A stretch of 64,000 nucleotides of DNA from Pyrodictium sp. (GTDB lineage: Archaea > Thermoproteota > Thermoprotei_A > Sulfolobales > Pyrodictiaceae). The DNA lies in NCBI GenBank assembly GCA_013540595.1, contig JABXKE010000002.1:1262001-1326000 (forward strand), in the 5' to 3' direction. The translations under genes were made by a program, and so were the position numbers. How positions within the stretch are numbered: position 1 is the first letter of the stretch; each line of letters opens with the position of its first letter. Positions 42,652-52,619 of this stretch are shown in pieces. The notes beneath the pieces are model-generated. The model was given only the letters and a program-made list of their open reading frames with translations. It made no database searches and was not told the origin of the DNA.

Positions 42652-43968
42652 ATGTCATTAACAGTAGTCATGCTCGCCGGAGGGCGTGGAGAGAGGCTCT
42701 GGCCACTGACAAGTACAAGGCCTAAACCTTTACTACCGCTTCCTGGGGGCGAAACGCTTCTGACTAGGCTTATAAGGCAGACCAGGAGGTTGGCCAAGAA
42801 CTATGTTATTGTTATACCAGAGGGCTCTGCAGGGGATAAGATAAGGGATAGTCTTCGTGGCGCAGATCTGCAAGTAAAATTTGTTAAACAAGACAAGCCC
42901 TTGGGCACAGGTCATGCTGCCCAAAAAGCGATGAGTGAACTACCCCCAAGCAGCAATGAGGTTTTACTGGTATATGGCGACTTGTTTGTAGCGGATGAGA
43001 CCATAAGGACTCTAGCGAGTCTAGAACCTCCAGCTATTGTTGGAGTTAAGAGTAGTGAACCCTGGAACTATGGCGTCCTCGAAGTTGATGAGAAAGGCTG
43101 CTTGCACAGAATAATAGAGAAGCCGTCTAACGCTAAACCTGGATCTCTAATTAATGCAGGCATATACCTGCTCGAAGTACAAGCACTCGAGGAGGCATTG
43201 AAGAAGATTGGTGTAGGCCCTCGAGGGGAGATCGAGTTCACTGATGCAGTGCAAGAACTAGCCAAGAAGACTTGCGTCAAGGTAGTAGAAGCTGAAGGAG
43301 CATGGGTAGATGTCGGTAGGCCATGGGACCTATTCATTGTATACAGGATAGTATTCAATGAGAGTGTCGGCAATAAGTCTGTAATTAAGGGAGAAGTCTC
43401 CCCCCTCGCCTCTATTAAGGGTCCAGTGTACATAGGCCCTAACGCAGTTATTCGAGAATATACAGTCATAGAGGGGCCCGCCTGGATCGAAGGCGAAGTA
43501 GGGCCTCTCTCGAGGATTAGGCCTTGGAGCTTTATCCTAGAGGGAGCCAGGGTAGGTGCCCATACGGAGATCAAGAACAGTATATTGCTACGTGGCGCAA
43601 AAGCGCCCCACTTTAACTATGTCGGTGATAGTATTATTGGGGAGGAGGTTAATCTTGGTGCTGGAACGATAACGGCCAATTTAAGGTTTGACCATGCTAT
43701 AATAAAGATCAAGCTTAAGGGTAAACTAGTTGATACTGGGCTGAAAAAGCTTGGGAGCATCATGGGCGACTATGCGCAGACAGGGATTAACGTATCGCTA
43801 CTCCCGGGAACAAGAGTGGGCGCATTTAGCTGGGTATATCCTGGGCTGACTATTGGCGGCGACATTCCAGATTGCGTGCTTGCAAAGCCTGGCAGTGAAG
43901 GTGTTGTATTAGTTGATATTAGTGATAGAGTAAAGTGCAATGTACTCAGCCGGAATAAAAACGTGTAA
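42652..43968 (+). CDS. Sugar-1-phosphate nucleotidyltransferase, bifunctional (GlmU-like)
   Basis: 438 residues. The N-terminal domain has the GT-A type motif VVMLAGGRGERLWPLTSTRPKPLLP, and the C-terminal half is a left-handed beta helix (hexapeptide repeats, IKGPVYIGPNAVIREYTVIEG and on). Archaeal relatives such as ST0452 make dTDP-glucose or UDP-GlcNAc and acetylate the sugar. It supplies activated sugars for glycosylation and cell-surface polymers. The frame is open to 42460, but ATG 42652 starts the domain; GTG 42628 is an alternative. A TATA element (TAATAAAAG) lies at about 42593. Confidence 0.85.
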   Translation: MSLTVVMLAGGRGERLWPLTSTRPKPLLPLPGGETLLTRLIRQTRRLAKNYVIVIPEGSAGDKIRDSLRGADLQVKFVKQDKPLGTGHAAQKAMSELPPSSNEVLLVYGDLFVADETIRTLASLEPPAIVGVKSSEPWNYGVLEVDEKGCLHRIIEKPSNAKPGSLINAGIYLLEVQALEEALKKIGVGPRGEIEFTDAVQELAKKTCVKVVEAEGAWVDVGRPWDLFIVYRIVFNESVGNKSVIKGEVSPLASIKGPVYIGPNAVIREYTVIEGPAWIEGEVGPLSRIRPWSFILEGARVGAHTEIKNSILLRGAKAPHFNYVGDSIIGEEVNLGAGTITANLRFDHAIIKIKLKGKLVDTGLKKLGSIMGDYAQTGINVSLLPGTRVGAFSWVYPGLTIGGDIPDCVLAKPGSEGVVLVDISDRVKCNVLSRNKNV

Positions 43969-44073
43969 CGTTATAGCCTTTTCTTTATACATGATTAGGG
44001 CCTTGAACTTAGTGGTCAGAGCCCCTTAATACCCTCCTCATGACAGACAATAGTCTAACGGGATGCCTGCAAC

Positions 44074-44817
44074 ATGCTTGTAGATTTTGAGCTATTTATT
44101 TTCCTTGTACGTAATCTGCGCGGCATGTATGCTCCAATGATAAGAGATGGCCATGAGAGATATGTCTCGTGGATTGTAAAAAGGTACAAGTATAGGGACA
44201 TAGGTGTTGCAGACTGCATCGTTAAGTCAAGAAGCGAAGTCTTCAAGGGAAGACTTGAGGGCAAACCATTCCATGTGCTCAGACCGCTTACCAGGTCTCT
44301 AGCTGAAGCCATAGAGATCTTCTCGAGTAGTCTTGCTGAAAACACTGGAGAGAGGTGCTTGTTGAAGTCTATGGCCCTTTCACTTGTGTACGCTATACCT
44401 CTATACCTTACGAAGAACTCACTTGACACTCTTCAAAAGAAGGGTATGATTGTACATGTCGTTAAAGGGTTTGTAAAGGACTTGAATCAAGCTAAGCTGC
44501 ATATGAGGATAGCAGGATATAGTGTCCTAGACTACTTAGTTAACTCAGTAAGGGCAGCCACAGAGTGCATTCGTAGCAAGGAGTGTAAGCCCGATAACAT
44601 TGTTAGCTTAAGGAGAGAGTTCGCGGAAAGAGACGAGAAGAGGTACTGGAGAATAATGAATAAAGGCGATAATATCGTCATAGCATACATTGATCATGTC
44701 CATAAGCTTTTGCGTATGGGTATAGCAGAGAACTTCGTGTCAAGCGAGGCACGCGTCCTCCTCGGCATGCCCATAGGCATTCTCCTAGACTCTATGCCAG
44801 GCATCCACACAGACTAG
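44074..44817 (+). CDS. Hypothetical protein, 247 residues
   Basis: A mainly helical, basic soluble protein. Clusters such as YVSWIVKRYKYRDIGVADCIVKS and YWRIMNKGDNIVIAYIDHVHKLL are notable. No domain recognised. ATG 44074 has no strong ribosome site. It is convergent with the DUF1646 transporter, with 14 bases between stops. No function offered. Confidence 0.55.
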   Translation: MLVDFELFIFLVRNLRGMYAPMIRDGHERYVSWIVKRYKYRDIGVADCIVKSRSEVFKGRLEGKPFHVLRPLTRSLAEAIEIFSSSLAENTGERCLLKSMALSLVYAIPLYLTKNSLDTLQKKGMIVHVVKGFVKDLNQAKLHMRIAGYSVLDYLVNSVRAATECIRSKECKPDNIVSLRREFAERDEKRYWRIMNKGDNIVIAYIDHVHKLLRMGIAENFVSSEARVLLGMPIGILLDSMPGIHTD

Positions 44818-44831
44818 GTTCTCTCTATAAG

Positions 44832-45983
44832 TTAGCTGGGTATTAGCATATGGGCTGTAAGCTCTAGTATTATAAAGTAGACTATGAGAATTATTAAGCC
44901 TAATGGAACACCGATTCTCACCCATTCTTTAGAGTTTATTCTAAGCCTAGCTGCCGCAATTATGTTAGGAACATTGCCTGGTATGTGCATTCCACCAGAT
45001 ATGAGGAGGGCTACGAGCATGAACCTCAAGCGTACGGGATCTATGCCTGGGACAACTTCTGCAGCTGTTAATGTAGCGTTATCTACTACAGCTGATATAG
45101 TGTTCATCCAGTAGAGGAGTTCAGCGGGCATCTTGACAAAGTACCACTCTGCGATTGGTGTAAAACTTGTACCCAGTAGTTCTAGTGCAGCAACGAATAT
45201 GTAGACACGTATAGCCCTCATCACTACCGAGCGTAGACTCTCAATGTAAGACTCCTCGGCCTCGACAGCGTCTTTTCCACCTCCGATTTCACTCATCGTA
45301 TAGCCTCGTACTACTCGCTCAGATGCGTATAGTGCTAATACTACAACGCCAGGGATAATGTATATTCCCAGAAGTTCTAACAGATACAAGGGATGCTCGC
45401 CAAGCTTTGATATAGCTATGGTTGATAGTGGTTCGCCTACCGGGGTAAGCGCTGCACCCATACCTAGCGCAAATGACGCAATAACAGTTACTTCAACTTT
45501 CTTGCGTCGAGGCAATGGGAGTGAAGCCATGATCTCTGCTAGAATAACAGCTGCCACTATAACTGATATAACACTGCTAGTTAGACCTAGTAGCACTGTT
45601 ATTATGAAGATAAACTTCTTCAAGCCATATCTCTCAAGTGCCCTATTAAGTGCTGATGTTATCTTGCCATGCCATCTATAGAAGACGTAGCCTGCAACAA
45701 AGACAACTTGAGTTATACCTATGGGTACACCATGTATGACCAGTGGTGTCGTAAGCGCCTTAACTATAACTTCTCTAAGGCCCTCGTTTGTCAAGAAGCC
45801 TGCATGAGTTATAGCGATAATCCCTATAATACCCATCACTAGGAAGAAGGGCTCAAGGTGTTCTTCTATCCTACGCGAAGTGAGAGGGAGGACTAGAACT
45901 GCGACAAGAATACCCATGAGAACTGTGACAACACTATAAACAGGCTCCTCGGGTATGACTAGTCCAGTTATAGCTGCCAACAT
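44832..45983 (-). CDS. DUF1646 family membrane transporter
   Basis: 383 residues with about ten helices. SSVISVIVAAVILAEIMASLPLPRRKK and FALGMGAALTPVGEPLSTIAISKLG are typical of DUF1646, a family related to arsenite/sodium permeases of the IT superfamily. SGGMHIPGNVPNIIAAARL is the second conserved loop. Cation or anion antiport is plausible, but the substrate is unknown. Single gene, facing the AOR gene on the same strand. Confidence 0.75.
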   Translation of the reverse strand: MLAAITGLVIPEEPVYSVVTVLMGILVAVLVLPLTSRRIEEHLEPFFLVMGIIGIIAITHAGFLTNEGLREVIVKALTTPLVIHGVPIGITQVVFVAGYVFYRWHGKITSALNRALERYGLKKFIFIITVLLGLTSSVISVIVAAVILAEIMASLPLPRRKKVEVTVIASFALGMGAALTPVGEPLSTIAISKLGEHPLYLLELLGIYIIPGVVVLALYASERVVRGYTMSEIGGGKDAVEAEESYIESLRSVVMRAIRVYIFVAALELLGTSFTPIAEWYFVKMPAELLYWMNTISAVVDNATLTAAEVVPGIDPVRLRFMLVALLISGGMHIPGNVPNIIAAARLRINSKEWVRIGVPLGLIILIVYFIILELTAHMLIPS

Positions 45984-46190
45984 GGCATCCCCAGCAGCTT
46001 TTCAGCGATAATAACTCCTGTGTTGTTGTCGGGGTAAAAATAGTAGCGATAGGAAAAGACTGGGTTAGTAAACTGAGCTATTTACCTATAAGCACAGCTT
46101 AGACCACGCACTAGCTTGAGGCGAGTCGCCTGGTAGACGGGATAAAGATGAATTGGTAGGAAAAGAAAATAGTTGCGTGATACTACTCGT

Positions 46191-48047
46191 TTATACTGCG
46201 TATTTCTTCGCAAGCTCTATGGCATCGTGGAGGCCGAGCTTTTCTAGGGTCTCTGGTTTTGGTACACCGTTTTCTGCCCAGCCTCTCTCGCGGTAGTACA
46301 TCTTTAGCATTTCTATGAACTTGTCTTTGTCGAGCTTTGCCCCCTTTAGTGGACCCTTTGTTAGTGGCTCCTTGAACCATCTGTCTGGCGGTAGGTCCAT
46401 CTCAATGCTCCATCCGCCGTGCTCCCTAACCCATATCATTCTTATGAGTGCATAGATTCTATCAGCTACGGTATAGTGGTCTTCAAGGCTGTAGCTTAGC
46501 CCTGTTGCCTTCTGGAACATTCTGACATAGAAGTCTAAGCTTATGCCAGTCTCGACTACTGGGAATCTGCACCCTACTGCTGTCTCGAATAGTCCTCCAC
46601 GGAATCTCTGTAACTCTATTAGCTTTCTCACTTTCTCAATTCCATAGTCGAAGCGTCCATGCTGAACTTCCCATGCTATTAGCCATGCATCCTTGTGATG
46701 AGCTCCTATGGGGCTTGTAGCGTAAGCGAGTGCCATGCCTGGCGCTGCATGACAATCATATGCGCTTATCTCTAGGCCCTTAACGTGCATTGCATACCAA
46801 GTTTCGCCTATGCGTTCAGACACTCTCTTCACACCCTCAGCTAGTAGATCTCCAACTTCTTCCCTCTTCGCTATCATGACTGCTATCTCTGCAAGCTTCT
46901 TGGCTTCACCCCACGAGGCGCCGAGTTCTAGCTTGCCTCGCTCAGCCGCTTCGAGGGCGTAGGCTAGTACTCCTCCTAAGCTTATAGTGTCTAATCCCAT
47001 TGAGTCAGCAATTCTGTTTAGTATAGCTACATCCTCTAGTTTCCCTATGCCGAGATTGCTTCCGAGCATTGCAACGTTCTCGTAGTCTAGCTCAACGAGC
47101 ATGCCCTCACTATCCTTAATAGTATGACCGCACGCCATGACACAGAGAGGGCAACTGTGGAGTTCTACCCTTATTTTTTCCATGTAGTTGCCTCCAATTT
47201 TCTCGTAGTCTTCGAATACTCCTTCGCGGAAGTTGTATGAAGGCAATACGCTGGCCTGCTGTGCCCACTCAATAGTCATCATTGTGCCTTGTCTCATCCA
47301 GAAATCGTAGTTAGGACTCTTCTTCACAGCTTTGATAGCTTCAGTTGCAACCTTCATGTACTCGTCTGGGTCATAAAGTTCAGGCTTCTTTGAGCCCTTG
47401 AAAACAATTGCTTTTAGTTTCTTGCTACCCATCACTGCACCTATGCCAGGTCTACCTCCGCTACGCCCTTTCTGGGAGACTATAGTGGCGAACCTTACCT
47501 TGTTCTCACCAGCAGGCCCAATCAGTATTATCCCTGCATTCCTACCATACTTCTCCACGAGCTTATCATATGCTGTGAACGCATCTAAGCCCCATAAGTC
47601 GTCTGCCGGGTCGAGCCACGCCTTGTCGTCTTCAACAACTAGAACCGAGGGCTTCTTGGCTACGCCACTAACCACCAGGGCATCCCATCCAGCAGCACGA
47701 AGGCCGACAGCAGCCCATGTACCTATATTCCCGTCACCATAACCATTTGTCAGAGGGCTCTTGGCTGCTACTACTAGTTTGCCGAGGTTTGGTCCTGGCA
47801 ACGCTGTTAAGGGGCCAGCAGCAATTATTAGGAGGTTCTCTGGCCCAAGAGGATCCGCGCCTGCCGGCATGTGGTCCCATATTATCTTTGCTGCAAAGCC
47901 TCTCCCGCCGATGAACATCCTCGCCATCTCGCCTGGATAGCGCCACTCCTTCTTTTCCTCGCGGCTTAAATCATACCATAAAATCCTTTTGTACCAACCA
48001 AAGAGTTTGTCGGAGGACAACTCGTTCACCACAGAACACTTGTCCAT
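46191..48047 (-). CDS. Aldehyde ferredoxin oxidoreductase family protein
   Basis: A 618-residue tungstopterin enzyme. The N-terminal domain has FIGGRGFAAKIIWD and AAGPLTALPGPNLGKLVVAAKSPLT. The 4Fe-4S cluster motif CPLCVMACGH is visible, with a fourth cysteine candidate at AVGCRFP. GAVMGSKKLKAIVFKG is a pterin-contact segment. AOR enzymes oxidise aldehydes to acids using ferredoxin and would pair with Por in peptide fermentation. Length is full. The protein could be the AOR, FOR or GOR type; this cannot be told. Confidence 0.88.
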   Translation of the reverse strand: MDKCSVVNELSSDKLFGWYKRILWYDLSREEKKEWRYPGEMARMFIGGRGFAAKIIWDHMPAGADPLGPENLLIIAAGPLTALPGPNLGKLVVAAKSPLTNGYGDGNIGTWAAVGLRAAGWDALVVSGVAKKPSVLVVEDDKAWLDPADDLWGLDAFTAYDKLVEKYGRNAGIILIGPAGENKVRFATIVSQKGRSGGRPGIGAVMGSKKLKAIVFKGSKKPELYDPDEYMKVATEAIKAVKKSPNYDFWMRQGTMMTIEWAQQASVLPSYNFREGVFEDYEKIGGNYMEKIRVELHSCPLCVMACGHTIKDSEGMLVELDYENVAMLGSNLGIGKLEDVAILNRIADSMGLDTISLGGVLAYALEAAERGKLELGASWGEAKKLAEIAVMIAKREEVGDLLAEGVKRVSERIGETWYAMHVKGLEISAYDCHAAPGMALAYATSPIGAHHKDAWLIAWEVQHGRFDYGIEKVRKLIELQRFRGGLFETAVGCRFPVVETGISLDFYVRMFQKATGLSYSLEDHYTVADRIYALIRMIWVREHGGWSIEMDLPPDRWFKEPLTKGPLKGAKLDKDKFIEMLKMYYRERGWAENGVPKPETLEKLGLHDAIELAKKYAV

Positions 48048-48116
48048 AATACTCTCAGACTAATTATGAAGAATAAAAATGATACTATGCATAGGCCAAG
48101 ACCTAGTAGAGGTGAG

Positions 48117-49013
48117 CTATGAGGTCTCAACAACCTTGAGAATGTAGTCAGCTATGTCTTCAATGTCGTGCCCGGAGGCATAGTCTGTATCAACATAGTC
48201 TAACTCGAATATTTTTAATGGTTTAACTAATGATAGCACTTCGCCGCTCCTAGCACTTGTGGGCCTCAACGATGAAACCACTTCAACGGCCTTAGCTACG
48301 TCAGAGCTGTCATATACTATAACTCTACCAGGTGACACTGCAAGGAAAAGCCTCGACCTTAAGGCAAGAGGTATAGGTATGACGGCGTCGTTAAATGACT
48401 CTATCACAAATAGCTCCATTTTCTTAGCCATTATCCTAGCACAATAGTCTGCTTCAGAAACGAGCTGTGGGCTCGTGAGAACCTCATCGAAGACTTTTGA
48501 CTCGACATCAACGACTTTATTGCCTTTAGACTTTATACTATTGTAGAGTTCTCTTACAACTCTAGCTAGTGTTGGTGGCGTATCATATAGCTTTTCTAGA
48601 CTGAAGACATGTACATAGGTCATCGAGCCGTTTTCTAAGCACTTGGTATACCTTAGGGCGACAGCTTGGTTCAGTAAGCTTTCGTGGCGTGTAACGAATT
48701 CACGTATCCTACTGGTGTACTTGGCCGAGTCGCGTGGGACTAGGAGCGTATCCATGAACTGTAGGGCCTCTGGTTTAGCCTCATTAAGCGCCTCGGCGAT
48801 TCGTATAGCATCACCGCCAACAAGTACACCATTTTCTATGGAGTAGCGTAGACTGAATTCTTGCCCCCAAATGTTATGGGAGCCTATAGGTTTTGAAGCA
48901 TAGATGTTGACACCTGCTTCTCGCAAGTAGCGTAAGAGACGTACTGTGAGACGAGTCTTTCCACTATCAAACGGTAATAGTCCAATAATAGTTACGATAC
49001 GTGCTGCTGGCAT
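48117..49013 (-). CDS. Archaeal P-loop ATPase/GTPase-like protein
   Basis: 298 residues with a Walker A motif GLLPFDSGKT near the N-terminus, then NIYASKPIGSHNIWGQEF. This resembles predicted archaeal P-loop kinases or dethiobiotin synthetase-like enzymes. A later VIESFNDAVIPIPLALR and VIVYDSSDVAKAVE are conserved-looking but unassigned. It lies 69 bases upstream of the AOR gene on the same strand and may help maturation of that enzyme; this is inference only. Substrate unknown. Confidence 0.6.
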   Translation of the reverse strand: MPAARIVTIIGLLPFDSGKTRLTVRLLRYLREAGVNIYASKPIGSHNIWGQEFSLRYSIENGVLVGGDAIRIAEALNEAKPEALQFMDTLLVPRDSAKYTSRIREFVTRHESLLNQAVALRYTKCLENGSMTYVHVFSLEKLYDTPPTLARVVRELYNSIKSKGNKVVDVESKVFDEVLTSPQLVSEADYCARIMAKKMELFVIESFNDAVIPIPLALRSRLFLAVSPGRVIVYDSSDVAKAVEVVSSLRPTSARSGEVLSLVKPLKIFELDYVDTDYASGHDIEDIADYILKVVETS

Positions 49014-49140
49014 AGGTCAGCCCTACTATAACAATATCTCACATATGCAGAGTTACCTGTTTAGTTCTTTAATGCTAAGCCTCTAGCCTAACCCCTTAGC
49101 GTAGCATAGTGCTAGTGGCTAGTTAGTAGTGATAGCAGTA

Positions 49141-50061
49141 CTATGCTCTCTGGGCAGCACCCACGGCTTCCTCCAGGCTCCTAAAGCCATGGCTTTTTAG
49201 CCATTCTGTTAGACCGTTAAGCACCTCCTTGACAAGTAGTCTCCCTTTAACTGCTAGCATGCTACCAGCTTGTAGGGCTCTCGCTCCTGCTGCGATGAAC
49301 TCGGCTGCTGTCTTCCAGTCTTGTATTCCTCCAACACCTATGATGCAAGGCCTCAACTCTTTGTAAACCTCATAGACAACCCTGACAGCTACTGGATGTA
49401 TTGGTGGCCCAGATAAGCCCCCAATAACATTTGAGAGTACAGGCTTTAGTGTGTAGACATCAATGTATGTAGCCCTAATAGTGTTTATTAATGTTAGACA
49501 CCTAGCACCAGCCTCAAGGGCCTTCTCAGAGGACTTTACCACATAATCGCTCAAACCCAGCTTTGCATACACTGGCACCTTTACACTGCTAGTAACCGTT
49601 CTTACAACATCATACACCATTCTAGGATCGGAGCCTATTTCTAAGCCGTAGCCTTTTGTATGTGGACAACTCAAGTTGAGTTCTATCGCTGAAGCACCAT
49701 GTTCGTCTGCTACTATGGCTACTTCTCTGAATTCCTCTGGTGTTGTGCCACCAACACTAACTATTACTGGGAGCCCTAGCGCTTTACCCACATTAATGAG
49801 TTCTGGGAGTGCGTCCTTCCCAGGGTTTGCCAGGCCTACAGCGTTGAGAAAGCCTCCTGTAGGGAGTTCTATTATGATTGGTGTCTCGTAACCTCTTCTT
49901 GGCCGAGGAGTAAAGGTCTTAGTTACAGCAGCAGCTAACCCCCACTCCTTGTACCGCCTCATATGGTTCATATCACTGCCCAGTATGCCACTAGCATTCA
50001 TAAGTGGGTGCGAAAGACTAATACCGGGTATCCTCACACTCAAGACGCCTTGTTTGGTCAA
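49141..50061 (-). CDS. pyrD: Dihydroorotate dehydrogenase, catalytic subunit (class 1B)
   Basis: 306 residues. LSHPLMNASGILGSD, NAVGLANPGKDALPE, IELNLSCPHTKGYG and GVGGIQDWKTAAEFIAAGA place it in the FMN barrel family of class 1. In class 1B a Cys replaces the catalytic Ser, in the NLSCPHTK motif seen here. It oxidises dihydroorotate to orotate with PyrK, which is encoded in the same operon. It is the last gene of the pyr operon; its ATG overlaps the pyrC stop as ATGA. Confidence 0.92.
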   Translation of the reverse strand: MTKQGVLSVRIPGISLSHPLMNASGILGSDMNHMRRYKEWGLAAAVTKTFTPRPRRGYETPIIIELPTGGFLNAVGLANPGKDALPELINVGKALGLPVIVSVGGTTPEEFREVAIVADEHGASAIELNLSCPHTKGYGLEIGSDPRMVYDVVRTVTSSVKVPVYAKLGLSDYVVKSSEKALEAGARCLTLINTIRATYIDVYTLKPVLSNVIGGLSGPPIHPVAVRVVYEVYKELRPCIIGVGGIQDWKTAAEFIAAGARALQAGSMLAVKGRLLVKEVLNGLTEWLKSHGFRSLEEAVGAAQRA

Positions 50062-51341
50062 TCTATGCCATCACCCGTGAGCCTAGGTTTCATGGGCGCA
50101 TAACCGTCTGCATACACGAAAAACCCTCTAACAATAGTTGCTATAGGCTCACCCCTATACTTGAAACCCTCAAATGGGGTATACTTGGCTTTTGAGAAGA
50201 ACTTGGATGAGTCGATTACACCCTCTCTCTTTAAGTCTACCACTGTGAAGCTTGCTATGCAACCAGGCTTAAAGCAGCCATACCTAGAGAGGCCAAGTAT
50301 TCTTCTAGGATTATAGTTTGTTAGCATAACTGCATCCCACAGACTAAGCAAGCCTCTATTGACAAGAGTGAAGAGGAGCCTTAGTGATACTTCAAGCCCG
50401 GGAAACCCTGGTGGACAATCCTGAAAGCTCTGCTGTTTCTCAGTAATACTGTGTGGAGCATGGTCCGTAGCCCACGCATCCACCATGCCAGATGCTAGGT
50501 GCTTAAGTAGTTTATCTCTCACATTTGGAGATCTCAGTGGTGGATTGACTTTAGCTATACACCCAAGCCTCCTCTCGTAGCTACGGTCTAGTAAGACGTA
50601 GTGAGGGCATGTGTCAACAGTAAAGCCGTGAGCTTTCGCTTTTAGGAGAAGCCTAGAGCTTGTGACGTGTGTTATGTGAGTCTTTACACTCTTGAAAACA
50701 TCTAGGAACTCATTAACACACTTCACCTCGGAGAGTACTGGTCTGCAACGACTTCTCTCACCCTGTTGGCAATTCTCGCTTATGTACTGTGGATGCTCAC
50801 AGTGTACTACTAATACCTTCTTGTGGTTACGAAGTATACTTGTCACCTTTTCATCAATAAGCTGGAGGTCCTCTGGGTAGAGCTTTAAGCCTAGGACACG
50901 CTTCTCTCTTAGCATACCATCTAGTTCCATAAGATTCCTTGTATACCCTATGTACACGCCATAGTCCACGTATGCTTTCTGTCTTAGGGATGCAAGCTTC
51001 TCACTCAAGGCCCGCATGTTGTTTATGCGTGGAGAAGTGTTGGGCATATCAACAACAAATGTTATCCCACCGGCTGCAGCCGCGAGCGTTCCTGTTTCTT
51101 CGTCTTCTTTATAGCTTAGTTTAAGGCCTCTAAGGTGTACATGCATGTCTATTGCTCCTGGTAAGACAACGCGGCTACCCTCGATCCTGGCCACCTTGCC
51201 TTCCTTGCAAGTATAACCCATGCACGCTTTAGCAACCACACCGTCACGAATCACTAGAGAAACCTCAGTAATAGTTGACCCTATTAGTACTCGTCCCTGG
51301 AGAGTATAGTTTTTAGGGTCAACATCAAATCTTATGCTCAA
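50058..51341 (-). CDS. pyrC: Dihydroorotase
   Basis: About 427 residues. The metal site reads GAIDMHVHLRG, with TCPHYVLLD, and ATDHAPH carrying the catalytic Asp. The central loop GLKLYPED holds the bridging lysine. It closes carbamoyl aspartate to dihydroorotate. The frame opens at 51407, well inside pyrK, but TTG 51341 follows GGTG at a proper distance and overlaps the pyrK stop by only 17 bases, so I choose it. Residues before the strand VLIGSTITEV are not needed by the fold. Confidence 0.88.
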   Translation of the reverse strand: MSIRFDVDPKNYTLQGRVLIGSTITEVSLVIRDGVVAKACMGYTCKEGKVARIEGSRVVLPGAIDMHVHLRGLKLSYKEDEETGTLAAAAGGITFVVDMPNTSPRINNMRALSEKLASLRQKAYVDYGVYIGYTRNLMELDGMLREKRVLGLKLYPEDLQLIDEKVTSILRNHKKVLVVHCEHPQYISENCQQGERSRCRPVLSEVKCVNEFLDVFKSVKTHITHVTSSRLLLKAKAHGFTVDTCPHYVLLDRSYERRLGCIAKVNPPLRSPNVRDKLLKHLASGMVDAWATDHAPHSITEKQQSFQDCPPGFPGLEVSLRLLFTLVNRGLLSLWDAVMLTNYNPRRILGLSRYGCFKPGCIASFTVVDLKREGVIDSSKFFSKAKYTPFEGFKYRGEPIATIVRGFFVYADGYAPMKPRLTGDGID

Positions 51342-52107
51342 AGTACGGCACCACACTACTATAGCGGAATGCTGGCCCATCAACACAAAGGAGGAAAGGC
51401 GTTCCACGCACTATACATGACCCACACATTCCTATTCCACATCTCACCTCCTCTTCGAGAAGCACTATAGGGTCTATATTGAGACCCCGCATTCTCTGAA
51501 CTAGACTTGCAAGCATTGGTCTAGGGCCAGCAGAAACAACGTCTGACGGTTTGTCCCTTCTTGCCAGCTCATAAGCGAGGTCTACTGCTGTCCCACAGAA
51601 CCCGTATCCACAATCATCTGTCGCGACATGCACCTCCACAGTCCCGGGCAATATCCTCTTGAGAAAGCTATGAACTTTCTCTGCGTCCTGAGAACTAGGT
51701 GTACCCCATACAAGCACCACTTGCTTGCCAGACTCGACAAGTCTTTGCGAGGCGAATATCATTGGTGCAAGCCCTGTGCCTCCAGCCACTAACATGATTT
51801 TATCGCCGTTAACCATGCCAGTAAAGCTTCTGCCAAGAGGTACCTTGACGCCTAACCTGCTACCCGGGCTTAACTTGGCGAGTCTCTGTGTGCCCTTACC
51901 AACTACTTTAAAGAAGATTGAAATAGTATTGTTGTTGAGTGCTGCTATACTCATTGGTATCTCTTTAAGTCGGGGAAGCCAAATAACTAGGAACTGGCCT
52001 GGACCTGCCTCAATAACGTCTTCTATTATCCTTATTTCAAGCCAGTAGTATGTCTGTGAGATCCTCTCAGTCCGCTCGACAACCGCGGGTCTCGGCACTC
52101 CTTTCAA
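51325..52107 (-). CDS. pyrK: Dihydroorotate dehydrogenase electron transfer subunit
   Basis: 260 residues of the ferredoxin reductase type. An N-terminal FAD barrel (GQFLVIWLPRLKEIPMS) and an NAD domain with MLVAGGTGLAPMIFASQRL are followed by a 2Fe-2S cluster ligand set, EVRCGIGMCGSCIV and FLLCVDGP. It passes electrons from PyrD to NAD or another acceptor. It overlaps pyrC and follows pyrI by 32 bases. The length is typical. Confidence 0.9.
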   Translation of the reverse strand: MKGVPRPAVVERTERISQTYYWLEIRIIEDVIEAGPGQFLVIWLPRLKEIPMSIAALNNNTISIFFKVVGKGTQRLAKLSPGSRLGVKVPLGRSFTGMVNGDKIMLVAGGTGLAPMIFASQRLVESGKQVVLVWGTPSSQDAEKVHSFLKRILPGTVEVHVATDDCGYGFCGTAVDLAYELARRDKPSDVVSAGPRPMLASLVQRMRGLNIDPIVLLEEEVRCGIGMCGSCIVRGTPFLLCVDGPAFRYSSVVPYFEHKI

Positions 52108-52139
52108 CTTCTACACGCCCGCGACAAAGGCTCTTCGCG

Positions 52140-52619
52140 CTATGCTGTGAGTAATTTCTCTATCTCGTCTTCTCTGATTATTGTGCCACAATATACGCAT
52201 TGTAGGACCAATGGTGACTTTGAAGTTACTTTAAATCTCGGGGTCACAGGTTCTCTAGGCCTATTCGTTATACATGTAGGGTTCGGACACCTCAGTATGC
52301 CCACAATGTTTTCTGGAACTTCTACACGAAGCTTCTTGTGGACAACATAGTTCCGTATAATGTTTATAGTCGCTGTGGGGGCTACAAGAGCTATAGCATT
52401 AACCTCCTTACTTGAGAGTTCTCGATTCTCAATCTTTATTATATCCTTACGCCCAAGCTTCCTACTCTCAACATTCATTAAGACAGCTGTTCTCAGTCCT
52501 TCTTTACCAGTTATGCTGAGTATCCTTAACACTGTCAGCGCTTTACCTGCAGGTATATGGTCTATTACAGTACCATCCCTAATCTTAGAGACAGTTAGGG
52601 AGGCCCTCTCTGGACTCAT
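52140..52619 (-). CDS. pyrI: Aspartate carbamoyltransferase regulatory subunit
   Basis: 159 residues. The nucleotide-binding domain begins [16 protein letters not shown] with the LRILSITG motif. The zinc domain has CPNPTCITN and [10 protein letters not shown], four cysteines for zinc. It binds CTP/UTP/ATP and sets the activity of PyrB. Its start overlaps the pyrB stop as ATGA. Feedback control of the pathway is therefore likely. Confidence 0.94.
   Translation of the reverse strand: MSPERASLTVSKIRDGTVIDHIPAGKALTVLRILSITGKEGLRTAVLMNVESRKLGRKDIIKIENRELSSKEVNAIALVAPTATINIIRNYVVHKKLRVEVPENIVGILRCPNPTCITNRPREPVTPRFKVTSKSPLVLQCVYCGTIIREDEIEKLLTA

Noticed and set aside
46183-46380. 65-codon basic frame at the end of the AOR gene
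   Set aside because: Another frame of AOR coding sequence.
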